DNA from: Bacillota bacterium
Lineage (GTDB): Bacteria; Bacillota_C; Negativicutes; JAEYSJ01
Reading direction: 5' to 3'
Length of the DNA: 10,247 nt
Assembly (NCBI GenBank): GCA_023434855.1
Contig: JAEYSJ010000127.1
Span: forward strand, 1 to 10,247
The translations under genes were made by a program, and so were the position numbers. Position 1 is the first letter of the stretch, and every line of letters starts with the position of its first letter. The notes beneath the pieces are model-generated. The model had not been told where the DNA came from. It worked only from the letters and a program-made list of their open reading frames with translations, and made no database searches. Shown here in pieces: positions 1 through 7,528 of the stretch.

Positions 1-114
1 CACATACTATGCCACTTTATGTCCTAACGCCTGCAATTCCTCGACCAGAATCCGGTCAAAGTCCACTTCATGACCTCCAGGCGTGGTAATAGACTCCAGG
101 ATTGCAATATGCAC
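1..114 (-). CDS. N-terminal start of a probable glycosyltransferase, stopped by in-frame TAG at codon 36
   Basis: A reading frame opens with GTG at 114-112, one base after the TGA of the GT2 gene, behind a strong AAGGGGGA ribosome site. This is typical translational coupling in an operon. It reads (M)HIAILESITTPGGHEVDFD, then RILVEELQALGHKVA. That resembles the first strand, glycine turn and helix of a GT-B (GT4-type) glycosyltransferase. The frame hits TAG at 9-7 and is followed by Tyr-Val up to the window edge. A TAC or TAT codon in place of TAG would give a natural beta-strand (VAYYV), so this looks like a single-base nonsense change in an otherwise normal gene. Because the rest lies outside the window, I cannot tell a pseudogene from a sequencing error. 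The family assignment is an inference from a short stretch. Confidence 0.5.
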
Positions 115-115
115 G

Positions 116-868
116 TCACTTCCCCCTTGCTTTTTGCAACCAATACAATTTCACATACTTAGCCATGGTATAAAAAAAATGAAAAGCTGATAAGGTAAAG
201 CCTACCCTGCCGTCCATCCAGCCTGACTTAAGAATGTACATTTTAAAAAAGCCGGCAAATGGCCGCAGCATAATGTCGAATACAAATGAAGCCCGCTTGT
301 CGTTGGCATAGTTTTTTTCCGCCGCCAACCGGGTATACAGATTAAATTTATTAAAATACTGTTCCCAGCTAACATATGGATAATGTATCAAGTGATTTTG
401 GAGAAAACGCGTCTGATACGGGTGCACAAAGGTAGGATGAACATAGCCTTCCACGTGAAAGTCTTTACGGGGCATGAGATGATAGCCGTAATCAGGATAC
501 CAGCCACAATGACGGACAACCTCACCGATAAAATAATTCAACCGGGGAACCTTATAGGCATAATACTCACCTTGAGCAATGACTTGTCGAATCTCCACTG
601 CTAATTCGGGTGTAATACGTTCATCCGCATCCAGGAAAAATATCCAGTTAGTCCTAGCCTGTTCAATAGCGAAGGTTTGCTGTGCTCCCCAGTTTCCCTC
701 CATCGCATGCCGGCACACTTTTGCACCAAGGCTTTGGGCAATTTCCACCGTTGAATCAGTGCTAAGATCGTCTATTACAATAACCTCGTCGGCAAACAAA
801 GCGCTTTGTATGCAGTCTGCTATATTTTTTTCTTCATTCTTGGCGAGAATGAGTACCGTTATTGACAT
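116..868 (-). CDS. Glycosyltransferase family 2, LPS core type (WaaE/KdtX-like)
   Basis: Predicted cytoplasmic or membrane-associated inverting glycosyltransferase that adds a sugar to the LPS inner core. The 250-residue product starts with the GT-A nucleotide-sugar fold: ITVLILAKNEEKNI (residues 2-15), VIVIDDLSTDST (29-40) and the metal-binding DxD-type motif LDADE (79-83). The middle (about 106-146, with VEGYVHPTF and RHCGWYPDYGY) matches the WaaE/KdtX-like core glycosyltransferases as I know them. The C-terminus is basic and aromatic and probably contacts the membrane. I prefer ATG at 868 because AAGG lies eight bases upstream; a GTG at 877 would add three residues but has poorer spacing. 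The gene overlaps the 3' end of the upstream heptosyltransferase gene by 35 bases, so the two are probably coupled in translation. Which sugar it transfers cannot be read from the sequence. Confidence 0.85.
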   Translation of the reverse strand: MSITVLILAKNEEKNIADCIQSALFADEVIVIDDLSTDSTVEIAQSLGAKVCRHAMEGNWGAQQTFAIEQARTNWIFFLDADERITPELAVEIRQVIAQGEYYAYKVPRLNYFIGEVVRHCGWYPDYGYHLMPRKDFHVEGYVHPTFVHPYQTRFLQNHLIHYPYVSWEQYFNKFNLYTRLAAEKNYANDKRASFVFDIMLRPFAGFFKMYILKSGWMDGRVGFTLSAFHFFYTMAKYVKLYWLQKARGK

Positions 869-1895
869 GTTCTTCACCTTCTTTAAGCATTTGCCGGGCT
901 AGACCGGTTACTTCGTCGGTAGCGATTGCCATCATGCAGATGTGATCAGGACAATCTCCTTTTCCCCAACAGGGGGAACAGGGAGATGGATGATAAATAA
1001 CAGCGCAATCACCGCCACGTGGTCCCCAGCCTTTAGGATCAGTAGGCCCGAATAATGCCAGAACCGGAGTACCTACCGCCTGAGCAATATGAAGTGGACC
1101 GGTATCCACGGTGATTAATAAGGCAGCTATGGAGATAAGGGCCGATAACTGGCCTAATGTTAAAGTCCCGCCAAATACCTGAGCTTTATTCCCAGTCTGT
1201 TCATTAATATTTTCCAACTGCTCACGCTCACCAGGGCCGCCAATTAAACAGCAATCGGCATATTGCGAAAGTTCTTTCACAAGTGCTATGTAGCCGTCTG
1301 TCGTCCAGCTCTTCTTCCAGTAGCTGCCATAAGGGCAAATTATAACCAGCGGTTTGCCTTCCGTTTTTTTTACCTTTGCTGCCACCTGATCCTCATCTGT
1401 TTTGTCCAAACGCAAGACTAGACTGGCATCCTTAGTGGATATTCCCAAAGGCTTCAGCACATCCAGCTGGTTTTCCGCCTCATGCTTTACAGCCGAACGC
1501 TCCGCGCTGGCGACGTGGGTCAAAAACCATTCACCATGCTGAGCACGATAACCCACACGGTAAGGAATACCCGAAACCCAGGCCAGCATGGCGCCGCGTG
1601 GTGCAAAATTAGTACTGATTGCTAAATCGTATTTTTGGGAACGCAGATAGCGAATGAGTTGCCACAAAGCACCCAGTTGCCGGTGTTTTCCTCGTTTGTC
1701 ATATGCAATTACATTGTTGATATAAGGATTCAACCGGGCAATGTCTGCTGACAAAGGGATAGTCATGAAATCAATTTGCGCTGCAGGATATCTTTCCCGG
1801 AGAGCCCTGGCGACAGGAGTGGATAATATGACATCACCGATAAAGGCAAGATTAATCAGTAAGATTTTGTTTATTGATTTATTGCTTAGCTCCAT
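834..1895 (-). CDS. waaF: ADP-heptose:LPS heptosyltransferase, GT9 family (WaaF-like)
   Basis: Transfers L-glycero-D-manno-heptose from ADP-heptose onto the growing LPS core at the inner face of the cytoplasmic membrane. The 353-residue product has the GT9 layout. The N-terminal Rossmann half starts ILLINLAFIGDVILSTPV, with Asp21 in the place of the catalytic base of WaaC/WaaF. The C-terminal half has CPYGSYWKKSW (187-197) and the donor-binding DTGPLH (264-269), followed by LFGPTDP. A Cys cluster follows (C306, C309, C315, C320), matching one in the next gene upstream. I chose ATG at 1895; a TTG at 1907 is possible, but both have imperfect ribosome-site spacing. The gene starts 16 bases after the waaC-like stop and overlaps the GT2 gene. 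Assignment to heptosyltransferase II rather than III is a guess from its position after the waaC-like gene. Confidence 0.85.
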   Translation of the reverse strand: MELSNKSINKILLINLAFIGDVILSTPVARALRERYPAAQIDFMTIPLSADIARLNPYINNVIAYDKRGKHRQLGALWQLIRYLRSQKYDLAISTNFAPRGAMLAWVSGIPYRVGYRAQHGEWFLTHVASAERSAVKHEAENQLDVLKPLGISTKDASLVLRLDKTDEDQVAAKVKKTEGKPLVIICPYGSYWKKSWTTDGYIALVKELSQYADCCLIGGPGEREQLENINEQTGNKAQVFGGTLTLGQLSALISIAALLITVDTGPLHIAQAVGTPVLALFGPTDPKGWGPRGGDCAVIYHPSPCSPCWGKGDCPDHICMMAIATDEVTGLARQMLKEGEEHVNNGTHSRQE

Positions 1896-1911
1896 ACTAC
1901 AAACCAACCCT

Positions 1912-2934
1912 TTATCTCATTATTGTTTTCAGGGCCTGATATACATCCTCGACATTGATCTGAGCCAAACAGTCTTCATTTTTCGGACACTTACGGCGCC
2001 AGCAGCCTGCACAGTCGGAAGAAACTACCAGAGCATTGTGCTTGGTGCCATAGGGACCATTTCGTGTAGTGTCCGTAGGACCAAATAAGCCGGCAACAGG
2101 CGTGCCCAGAGCAGCGGCCAGATGCATGGGACCAGTATCACCGCCAACAAAGGCTTTCGCTGATTTGGTAATGTGCGCCAGTTGTTTCAAGGAAGTCTTT
2201 CCCGTAAGATCTATTGGTGGAATCTGCGTTTGTGCGGCAATCTCGGCATATGCCTGCTTCTCTTTGGGGCTGCCGATAATAACAGGAATTATATTATCGT
2301 TATACAGTATATCCACAAGTTGTGCAAAATGGGGAAGCGGCCAGCATTTATTCGGCCAGTTGGCTCCCACCGCAAGAATAACAAATGGCTGATCAATTTT
2401 TAAGCCGGAATGAGCGGCAATCGCCTCAGCATTTTTTGCCTCTTCATCAGTGATTTCTATAGAAAAAACAGGCTGTTCAACTTTACAGCCTAAATAACGA
2501 ACCACGTCCAAATATCTGTCAATTACATGGCCATTGGCATACTCGCCGCATACCCGCTTGCTGATCCAATGGCTAAGTTCCCTGGTGTTGCAATATACCA
2601 GGCGCTCGGAAGCGCCGCTTAACCAGGCGATGGCTGAACTCTTAAATAATCCCTGCAAATCAATAGCCAGATCAAACTCACACTTTCTTAACCGGCTGGC
2701 CAGTTCCGGCGCGTAACGCAGCAGTCCCCATAATGATTTAAATTTGGGTTTGTCGAAAATAATAATTTCATCAATATCGGGATTATTGGTTAAAAGATCA
2801 TAAGCCGGCTTTTCCACCACCCAAGTAATGCGGGACCGGGGATAACAAACTTTCAATGCATGAGCCACAGGCAGAGCATGGATGACATCGCCTATGGCGC
2901 TTAATTTGACAATAAGGATATTGCGATAAATCAT
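1912..2934 (-). CDS. waaC: ADP-heptose:LPS heptosyltransferase, GT9 family (WaaC-like)
   Basis: Second GT9 heptosyltransferase, 340 residues, probably adding the first heptose to Kdo. It opens with ILIVKLSAIGDVIHALPV, with Asp16 aligned to the catalytic Asp13 of E. coli WaaC, and has the family signature DLQGLFKSS (92-100). The ADP-heptose site is represented by VGANWPNKCWP (189-199), DTGPMH (266-271) and GLFGPTDTTRNGPYG (282-296). Near the C-terminus are four cysteines in a C-x2-C-x4-C-x5-C pattern (C308, C311, C316, C322). ATG at 2934 is chosen because GAGGTG lies four bases before it; an in-frame TTG at 2946 is unlikely. It follows rfaE2 after a 73-base gap in which I see no promoter or terminator, so it is probably part of the same transcript. 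The waaC and waaF labels of the two GT9 genes could be swapped. Confidence 0.87.
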   Translation of the reverse strand: MIYRNILIVKLSAIGDVIHALPVAHALKVCYPRSRITWVVEKPAYDLLTNNPDIDEIIIFDKPKFKSLWGLLRYAPELASRLRKCEFDLAIDLQGLFKSSAIAWLSGASERLVYCNTRELSHWISKRVCGEYANGHVIDRYLDVVRYLGCKVEQPVFSIEITDEEAKNAEAIAAHSGLKIDQPFVILAVGANWPNKCWPLPHFAQLVDILYNDNIIPVIIGSPKEKQAYAEIAAQTQIPPIDLTGKTSLKQLAHITKSAKAFVGGDTGPMHLAAALGTPVAGLFGPTDTTRNGPYGTKHNALVVSSDCAGCWRRKCPKNEDCLAQINVEDVYQALKTIMR

Positions 2935-3007
2935 GTAGCACCTCAAATCAGGATAATGGGCAAAACAGCACTAACATAAAAGAAACTTATGCAATAGTTA
3001 GGCCGCC

Positions 3008-3481
3008 CTATTTTTCCTGCTTTGCTATTTTATTGATAATATTACTGGATGAACGGCCAGGGACGAGGGGTATCAGCACTGTTTTACCGCCATAACCTGC
3101 AGCTACTTCAGCCTCAGGAATATCCTCAATACAATAATCTCCGCCTTTTACATAAATATCAGGCTGAATTGCGGCCACTAAACCTTCAGCAGTATGGTCA
3201 CCAAAAATAACCACATAATCAACGACAGTCAACGCCGCGAGTACTTCCGCCCGGTCCTCTTCGCAATTAATTGGCCGGGTTGCTCCTTTTAGCCGCCTCA
3301 CCGATTCATCACTGTTCAGGCCGACAATAAGGCAATCCCCTAATTCTCTTGCGGCCGCCAGATAACGGACATGCCCGCAATGTAAAATATCAAAACAGCC
3401 GTTAGTAAACACAACAACCTTACCAGCCGCTTTAAGATTGCCGACAATATTGTTAATTTGATCGCGATTTATTGTTTTCAT
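3008..3481 (-). CDS. rfaE2: D-glycero-beta-D-manno-heptose 1-phosphate adenylyltransferase
   Basis: Cytoplasmic enzyme that joins ATP to heptose 1-phosphate, giving ADP-D-glycero-beta-D-manno-heptose, the activated donor precursor for the two heptosyltransferases downstream. The 157-residue product is a stand-alone cytidylyltransferase-like domain. FTNGCFDILHCGHVRYL (25-41) contains the nucleotide-binding HxGH motif (H34, G36, H37). VGLNSDESVRRLKG (53-66) and VKGGDY (111-116) are both typical, and PGRSSSNII (141-149) is the usual C-terminal phosphate-binding loop. The length fits the separate form of the enzyme; in E. coli the same domain is the C-terminal half of bifunctional HldE. ATG at 3481 has GGGAGA about 11 bases upstream. 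It starts 19 bases after the rfaE1 stop. Confidence 0.95.
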   Translation of the reverse strand: MKTINRDQINNIVGNLKAAGKVVVFTNGCFDILHCGHVRYLAAARELGDCLIVGLNSDESVRRLKGATRPINCEEDRAEVLAALTVVDYVVIFGDHTAEGLVAAIQPDIYVKGGDYCIEDIPEAEVAAGYGGKTVLIPLVPGRSSSNIINKIAKQEK

Positions 3482-3500
3482 AAATTATATCGTCTCCCAG

Positions 3501-4505
3501 TTATACTTCATATTGCTGCAGACTTACCGCTTCAGCAAGTTCGCCCGGTGTGGTAGCTGCCGTACCTAACTTTCTGACCACAATACCGGCCGCAAAATTG
3601 GCTAACCGTGCAGCATCCAAATATGGAGCCCCCGCCGCCAATGCCAAAGTCATCGCCGCCACTACTGTATCGCCGGCACCGGTAACATCGTAGACTTCAC
3701 TTATATTGGTTACGGGAATATGGGTAAAAACCCCGGAATCCTCAAATAAAGTCATACCATCAGGCCCACGCGTTATTAACACAGCCTTAGCATTAAGACG
3801 CTCCAGAATACCACGGCCAGCTGTAAGCAGAGTTTTCTCATCAGTTATCTCAAACCCCAGTGCTGTGGCAGCTTCAGATTCATTTTGCTTAACAACCGTA
3901 ACGCCGGTAAAGGCCATAATATTATAACGGGAATCGACCATACAGGGAATGCCCGCCATACGGCAGGCGTCAATAGCACTGCGCATAATGCCGGGCGATA
4001 TAGTATGGCTGCCATAATCGCTGAGGATTACACCAGCCATTTCTCCAATATGAGATAAGATATAATTATTTATCGTTTGTTCGCTACTGCCAGATAGCGG
4101 TTCTTTTTTTTCCCGGTCAATCCGTACAATCTGCTGTCTTACGGTGGCTTGCCCTCCGGCCATGACGCGGGTTTTTGTAATTGTCGGGCGTGACGGGTCG
4201 ATAATGATGCCCTCAGTATTTACATGTTCCTTTTGTAAGCTCTGCGTTAATTGTTGGCCTGCATAGTCTTCACCTACAACTCCAACAGCATACACGCAGC
4301 CGCCCAATGCCGCCGTATTACGCACCGCATTGGCAGCGCCTCCCGGAACGACATTTTCTGCCATATGCTCCAAAATGAGCACAGGCGCCTCCCGCGAAAT
4401 TCGGGATATTTTACCTTCAAGATAAACATCGCCAACCATATCGCCAACGACCATGATCTTACGGTTCTGTAACTTGGTGATGAGACCAAGGAGAGTGGTA
4501 TCCAA
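3501..4505 (-). CDS. rfaE1: D-glycero-beta-D-manno-heptose-7-phosphate kinase
   Basis: PfkB/ribokinase-family kinase that phosphorylates D-glycero-D-manno-heptose 7-phosphate at C1, giving the 1,7-bisphosphate, the first ATP-dependent step of ADP-heptose synthesis. The 334-residue product carries KIMVVGDMVGDVYLEG (16-31), the substrate loop VPGGAANAVRN (53-63), SDYG (162-165), the VKQNESEA region (205-212) and the PfkB signature DVTGAGDT (273-280), with catalytic base Asp279. The start is TTG at 4505. It is supported by AAGGAG seven bases upstream and gives the expected N-terminus. Translation starts 29 bases after the lptD stop, and rfaE2 follows 19 bases after this gene. The kinase and adenylyltransferase are separate genes with independent ribosome sites, so this is a natural split and not a broken HldE. 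Confidence 0.95.
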   Translation of the reverse strand: MDTTLLGLITKLQNRKIMVVGDMVGDVYLEGKISRISREAPVLILEHMAENVVPGGAANAVRNTAALGGCVYAVGVVGEDYAGQQLTQSLQKEHVNTEGIIIDPSRPTITKTRVMAGGQATVRQQIVRIDREKKEPLSGSSEQTINNYILSHIGEMAGVILSDYGSHTISPGIMRSAIDACRMAGIPCMVDSRYNIMAFTGVTVVKQNESEAATALGFEITDEKTLLTAGRGILERLNAKAVLITRGPDGMTLFEDSGVFTHIPVTNISEVYDVTGAGDTVVAAMTLALAAGAPYLDAARLANFAAGIVVRKLGTAATTPGELAEAVSLQQYEV

Positions 4506-4534
4506 AGGAACGCTCCTTCCTGAAACTATTGCAT

Positions 4535-5920
4535 CTACCAGCGAATGGTACTGACATTCCAGATAAGCTGGTGCCGTCTGGCCCGCCAGGTGATATCAGC
4601 TTGCCAGCAGTGTAAATTGCGATACCAGGTATAATCCTGGTCATAGACATGGTTATTGACCAAATCATAGCTTTGGCTGAAACCGATAGAATTCAAGCGG
4701 TCAATTTTATAGGTAAAACCAACATCAAGTTCCCGGGAAAGATCAGTCTGGTTATATGCAAATAATGTAGGATTGTTTCGCGTATAATGATAGCCTACCC
4801 AGGAGTTAAACTTGGGTGACCACTGCTTGTTAACTGTGCTGTCGAATTTATAAACAAAATTTGATGACCCGTTGAAACTTTCCCGTACTTCTTCAATTCC
4901 TGTACCCAGTGACAAGCTCATGGAGCTGCCTAGCTTTATAGGATCACGGCTAAAATAAAGACTGTAGTCCTGATGCCAGCTGCTTTTTGAACTGTCAACC
5001 CATTTACCGTATATTGCGCTAACTGTATAACTTAACGGTGACGTACCGATACGCTGAGTATTAAATAGTAAATCAAACTCCGGTTGTTTTTTAATCCAAT
5101 TGTTGTCGCTATCCTGAAAATATCCCTGAACTACTTTCAACGAATACTTGCTTTCTCTGTCAATCAATCCATAATTAGGTCTAAAATTCGCCTTAGTGGA
5201 ATATGCCAGATCGGAAAAGGCAGCAATGTTATTAGTCAGTGGATATTCCATATACTGCTTAATAAAGAAACCGTCATTACTATTATAGCCGATACGGGGA
5301 AATTGACTTTGACTACCATCGTTGCTACGCAATGATGTTTGATACTTGGGCATAGAGAAAATCACTTTGTTTTTTATCCAAAATTTGGCGTTATAGGCAA
5401 TCATTTTATCGCCCGGCCAGATTTCCACTTTGTCAGCGCTAATGTGATAATCAGGCACTTTAGCCGGACAGGCCGTCATTGTACCGTTATGCGCAATCAG
5501 TTCATCCGGAAACATCTCCATATTTTTACCTGTAACACGTTCCCGTCCCACCATACCGGCTGCTTTTTGCATTGTACCAGCATGAGTTTGATAGTTATAA
5601 TGCGTGCCCGTACCTGTCAAAGTAGTGCCTGGCTGGGTAAATGTGGCCGATCCGTCAGCCCATAATTCATATTGTTTGGTATTGCCATGCATTAAATCGG
5701 TAACCAGTTGTTCCCCATCTTGAGTTACCTTAACATTTCCCTTGGCAAATACTTCACCGGTTAAATCGCTGAATGAAACCTCATCGCCTTCAATAACAAT
5801 AGGCGCTTTAGGCTTAGCCGGTTTATCCTGTTTCTTATCGTTGGCCTGCCCCGGTAAAGAGTTGCCAAATACCAGCATTAATGCCAGCAAGCCAAGCAAC
5901 GCTTTTTTGGTAATATACAT
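4535..5920 (-). CDS. lptD: LptD/OstA-like LPS assembly outer membrane protein (short form)
   Basis: Predicted outer-membrane LPS translocon subunit. The 461-residue product has a signal peptide (MYITKKALLGLLALMLVFGN, cleavage near GQA|ND at 26/27) and then a Lys/Pro linker. An OstA/LptA-type beta-jellyroll follows (IVIEGDEVSFSDLTGEVFAKGNVKV, residues 41-65, continuing to about 185). The LptD-typical TACP...YHISADKVEIWPGDKMIAYNA stretch lies within it. The rest is rich in aromatic alternating strands, as in a beta-barrel, and ends in Trp. E. coli LptD is about 784 residues, so the barrel here is much smaller. The mature protein has exactly two cysteines, C151 (TACP) and C438 (LHCW). ATG at 5920 has a perfect AAGGAG five bases upstream; an ATG at 5935 lies before that site. 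It is the first gene of the heptose/core operon. Confidence 0.85.
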   Translation of the reverse strand: MYITKKALLGLLALMLVFGNSLPGQANDKKQDKPAKPKAPIVIEGDEVSFSDLTGEVFAKGNVKVTQDGEQLVTDLMHGNTKQYELWADGSATFTQPGTTLTGTGTHYNYQTHAGTMQKAAGMVGRERVTGKNMEMFPDELIAHNGTMTACPAKVPDYHISADKVEIWPGDKMIAYNAKFWIKNKVIFSMPKYQTSLRSNDGSQSQFPRIGYNSNDGFFIKQYMEYPLTNNIAAFSDLAYSTKANFRPNYGLIDRESKYSLKVVQGYFQDSDNNWIKKQPEFDLLFNTQRIGTSPLSYTVSAIYGKWVDSSKSSWHQDYSLYFSRDPIKLGSSMSLSLGTGIEEVRESFNGSSNFVYKFDSTVNKQWSPKFNSWVGYHYTRNNPTLFAYNQTDLSRELDVGFTYKIDRLNSIGFSQSYDLVNNHVYDQDYTWYRNLHCWQADITWRARRHQLIWNVSTIRW

Positions 5921-5985
5921 AATTGCTCCTTGCATTGTAGGGGTAAGCCTACGTAATATTTATACTGTACATAACTTAAGTTTTT

Positions 5986-6014
5986 ATTCTACAAGAACAT
6001 TGTTTTTCCTGCAA
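5986..6014 (-). promoter_or_regulatory. Candidate sigma-A promoter of the lptD-heptose operon
   Basis: On the minus strand TTGCAG (6014-6009) is separated by 17 bases from TAGAAT (5991-5986). The -10 matches the consensus at five of six positions; the -35 only at its TTG. The start of transcription would be near 5979, giving a leader of about 60 bases before the ATG at 5920. It lies directly after the terminator of the upstream gene, where an operon promoter is expected. Confidence 0.5.
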
Positions 6015-6030
6015 ATAACATCCGCCAATA

Positions 6031-6064
6031 TGTAGAAAAGCCGCAATTCAGCGGCTTTTCTACA
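6031..6064 (-). terminator. Intrinsic terminator after the 307-residue envelope protein gene
   Basis: A perfect 14-bp inverted repeat, TGTAGAAAAGCCGC / GCGGCTTTTCTACA, with a six-base loop begins ten bases after the stop at 6074. The A-run and T-run lie inside the stem, so the core AAAAGCCGC...GCGGCTTTT works as a terminator in either direction. It separates the two exported-protein genes from the LPS operon. Confidence 0.85.
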
Positions 6065-6073
6065 ATCTTGTAC

Positions 6074-6997
6074 CTATTTTACCTGAATTCCATACACTTC
6101 CGTGTCGGTTTTTGTTTGGATATACATCTCTGTGCCTGCCGGAATTGTAATTTCCTGACCATGGACGAAAGCACCGCCCACTACGCCGATTGGCCCCAGA
6201 ATTGCCAGTCCGGCAACCGTAGCCCCGGCGGCTTTAGCCAAAGATTTGGTTTCTTCCTTGGCTTTTTCGCCCAGAAATGTACTAACAGTGCTGCCATCGA
6301 CACTGTCAATACTGTCAAATGTTATTTTCAGTTCGGCATCACGGCCAAAATTTTTCGCCTGCTCCACTTTTTCCACTTTGCCAATGCCTTGTGCGCCCTT
6401 AGGTATTACAAGCACCGGACCGGCATAAACGTCTTCCGCGGCCTGGAATACTACTTCATCGCCGACACGACTGGTACGGGAACCAAGGGGAGATACAATT
6501 TTAATTTTAACAAGGGTATCTTTATTGATAGTAGTACCGGCAACATCCGGTTGCCCAGTGCTATAAGCCATTTTTAGCAATTTTGTTAGACGGTCGTCAA
6601 GGGCGCCGCCGGTACTGTTGCCGACAAGTGTCCGTTCGATGTTTTCGATGCGGGGTTTGGCCGGCTGTGTGGTAACTTCATGGCTTAAACTCCACTCAAC
6701 AGCATTAAGCTTTACTAAGAAAGAAGGACTGGCAGCAGAATTGACCTTAATATATGTATACAGTTTATCAGCCCTGGCCATGATCGCCTCTTTGCTGCCT
6801 TGCCCGTAGATATCCTTTTCCAGTTTTGTTATTCGCTCTACCAGCGAACCGGTCTGCTCGGCGCCATAAATGATTTTTTCCATAGCTACCGTTTTATCAA
6901 GCACAGTCATTTCCTGAGAAGTATTAGGTGCCGCAAAAGCAAGTGATAAGACTGTAAATATAACCAGCATAGTACAAATAAGCAGTTTACGCAACAT
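6074..6997 (-). CDS. Exported protein with N-terminal 'YG' helical repeats and C-terminal beta/glycine-rich domain, function unknown
   Basis: I do not recognise a named family. The 307-residue product starts with a signal peptide (LLICTMLVIFTVLSLAFA, cleavage near residue 22), so it acts outside the cytoplasm. Residues 34-145 contain about four short helical repeats of the form L..iE..iYG....gsl..Ri.kLe: KIIYG at 41-45, RITKLEKDIYG at 55-65, RADKLY at 75-80, and RIENIERTLVG to DDRLTKLLKMAY at 116-145. Residues 160-240 look all-beta (KIKIVSPLGSRTSRVGDEVVF, VLVIPKGAQGIGKV, ELKITFDSID). A hydrophobic Gly/Ala stretch (257-280) follows and may form a glycine zipper, then a last beta part with IPAGTEMYIQT. 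ATG at 6997 has GGGAGGA upstream. It follows the 143-residue secreted protein gene, with a hairpin between them. Confidence 0.8.
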   Translation of the reverse strand: MLRKLLICTMLVIFTVLSLAFAAPNTSQEMTVLDKTVAMEKIIYGAEQTGSLVERITKLEKDIYGQGSKEAIMARADKLYTYIKVNSAASPSFLVKLNAVEWSLSHEVTTQPAKPRIENIERTLVGNSTGGALDDRLTKLLKMAYSTGQPDVAGTTINKDTLVKIKIVSPLGSRTSRVGDEVVFQAAEDVYAGPVLVIPKGAQGIGKVEKVEQAKNFGRDAELKITFDSIDSVDGSTVSTFLGEKAKEETKSLAKAAGATVAGLAILGPIGVVGGAFVHGQEITIPAGTEMYIQTKTDTEVYGIQVK

Positions 6998-7050
6998 ATC
7001 AATATTTCCTCCCTGTATCTTTTTGCGATATTATTCGGGGCTAGCAATAA

Positions 7051-7078
7051 AATATCCTGCCGAAAATAGCAGGATATT
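7051..7078 (-). terminator. Probable terminator after the 143-residue secreted protein gene
   Basis: AATATCCTGC / GCAGGATATT form a perfect 10-bp stem with an eight-base loop, 18 bases after the stop at 7097. On the minus strand it runs into TTATTG, a modest T-rich tail. I see no convincing promoter between it and the ATG at 6997, so some read-through into the next gene is plausible. Confidence 0.65.
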
Positions 7079-7096
7079 GAAAAACATCTAATAAAT

Positions 7097-7528
7097 TTAT
7101 ATTTGCACGTCAATGACTGCCGACACACCGACGCCCTGAACACGAGAGAAGTTAACAGGATTTTTGCTATTAATCGGAATCAATGCCTTTACCCGAAACT
7201 GATCGCCGTTGAAATTGCCTTCAATCTGAATTACGGCTGCTGTCTGGTCAACCAAATCCTGCGACCCAATGACCTGAGCAGCCCCTACATAACCACCACT
7301 GCCAAAGGTTAGAATAGGCACTACCTTGGTGGCATAATCACTGCCTGCTCCATGTTTGAAAGTCAGTGTATTAATGAAGTTATTCAGCGGTCCGGCAAAC
7401 TTGTCAATGATAATGGCAATGCCGCCCACCTTCAGGATATCCCCCAGACCGAAGGCCTGGGTAATCGGAACAGCCGCCAGCGAAATAAGACAGAAAACCA
7501 GCAAACCGATAACAAAATTCTTCTTCAA
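7097..7528 (-). CDS. Small secreted protein, function unknown
   Basis: The product is 143 residues with a clear signal peptide (MKKNFVIGLLVFCLISLAAV, cleavage near TQA|FG at residue 25/26). The mature part opens with GLGDILKVGGIAIIIDKFAG (27-46), then a short amphipathic stretch (LNNFINTLTF). The glycine-rich KVVPILTFGSGGYVGAAQVIG follows, and the end is probably beta (FRVKALIPINSK, FSRVQGVGVSAVIDVQI). There are no cysteines after the signal peptide. No catalytic motif is visible, and I do not recognise a named family. The start is TTG at 7528: GGAGGTG lies seven bases upstream and an in-frame TGA two codons before it rules out a longer start. About 200 AT-rich bases upstream, up to the porin terminator, hold no gene; there is a TATAAT at 7555-7550 but no matching -35. 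Confidence 0.78.
   Translation of the reverse strand: MKKNFVIGLLVFCLISLAAVPITQAFGLGDILKVGGIAIIIDKFAGPLNNFINTLTFKHGAGSDYATKVVPILTFGSGGYVGAAQVIGSQDLVDQTAAVIQIEGNFNGDQFRVKALIPINSKNPVNFSRVQGVGVSAVIDVQI

Noticed and set aside
3008..4505. Frameshifted bifunctional HldE
   Set aside because: Kinase and adenylyltransferase domains are each complete, with their own start, stop and Shine-Dalgarno; separate rfaE1 and rfaE2 genes are a known arrangement.
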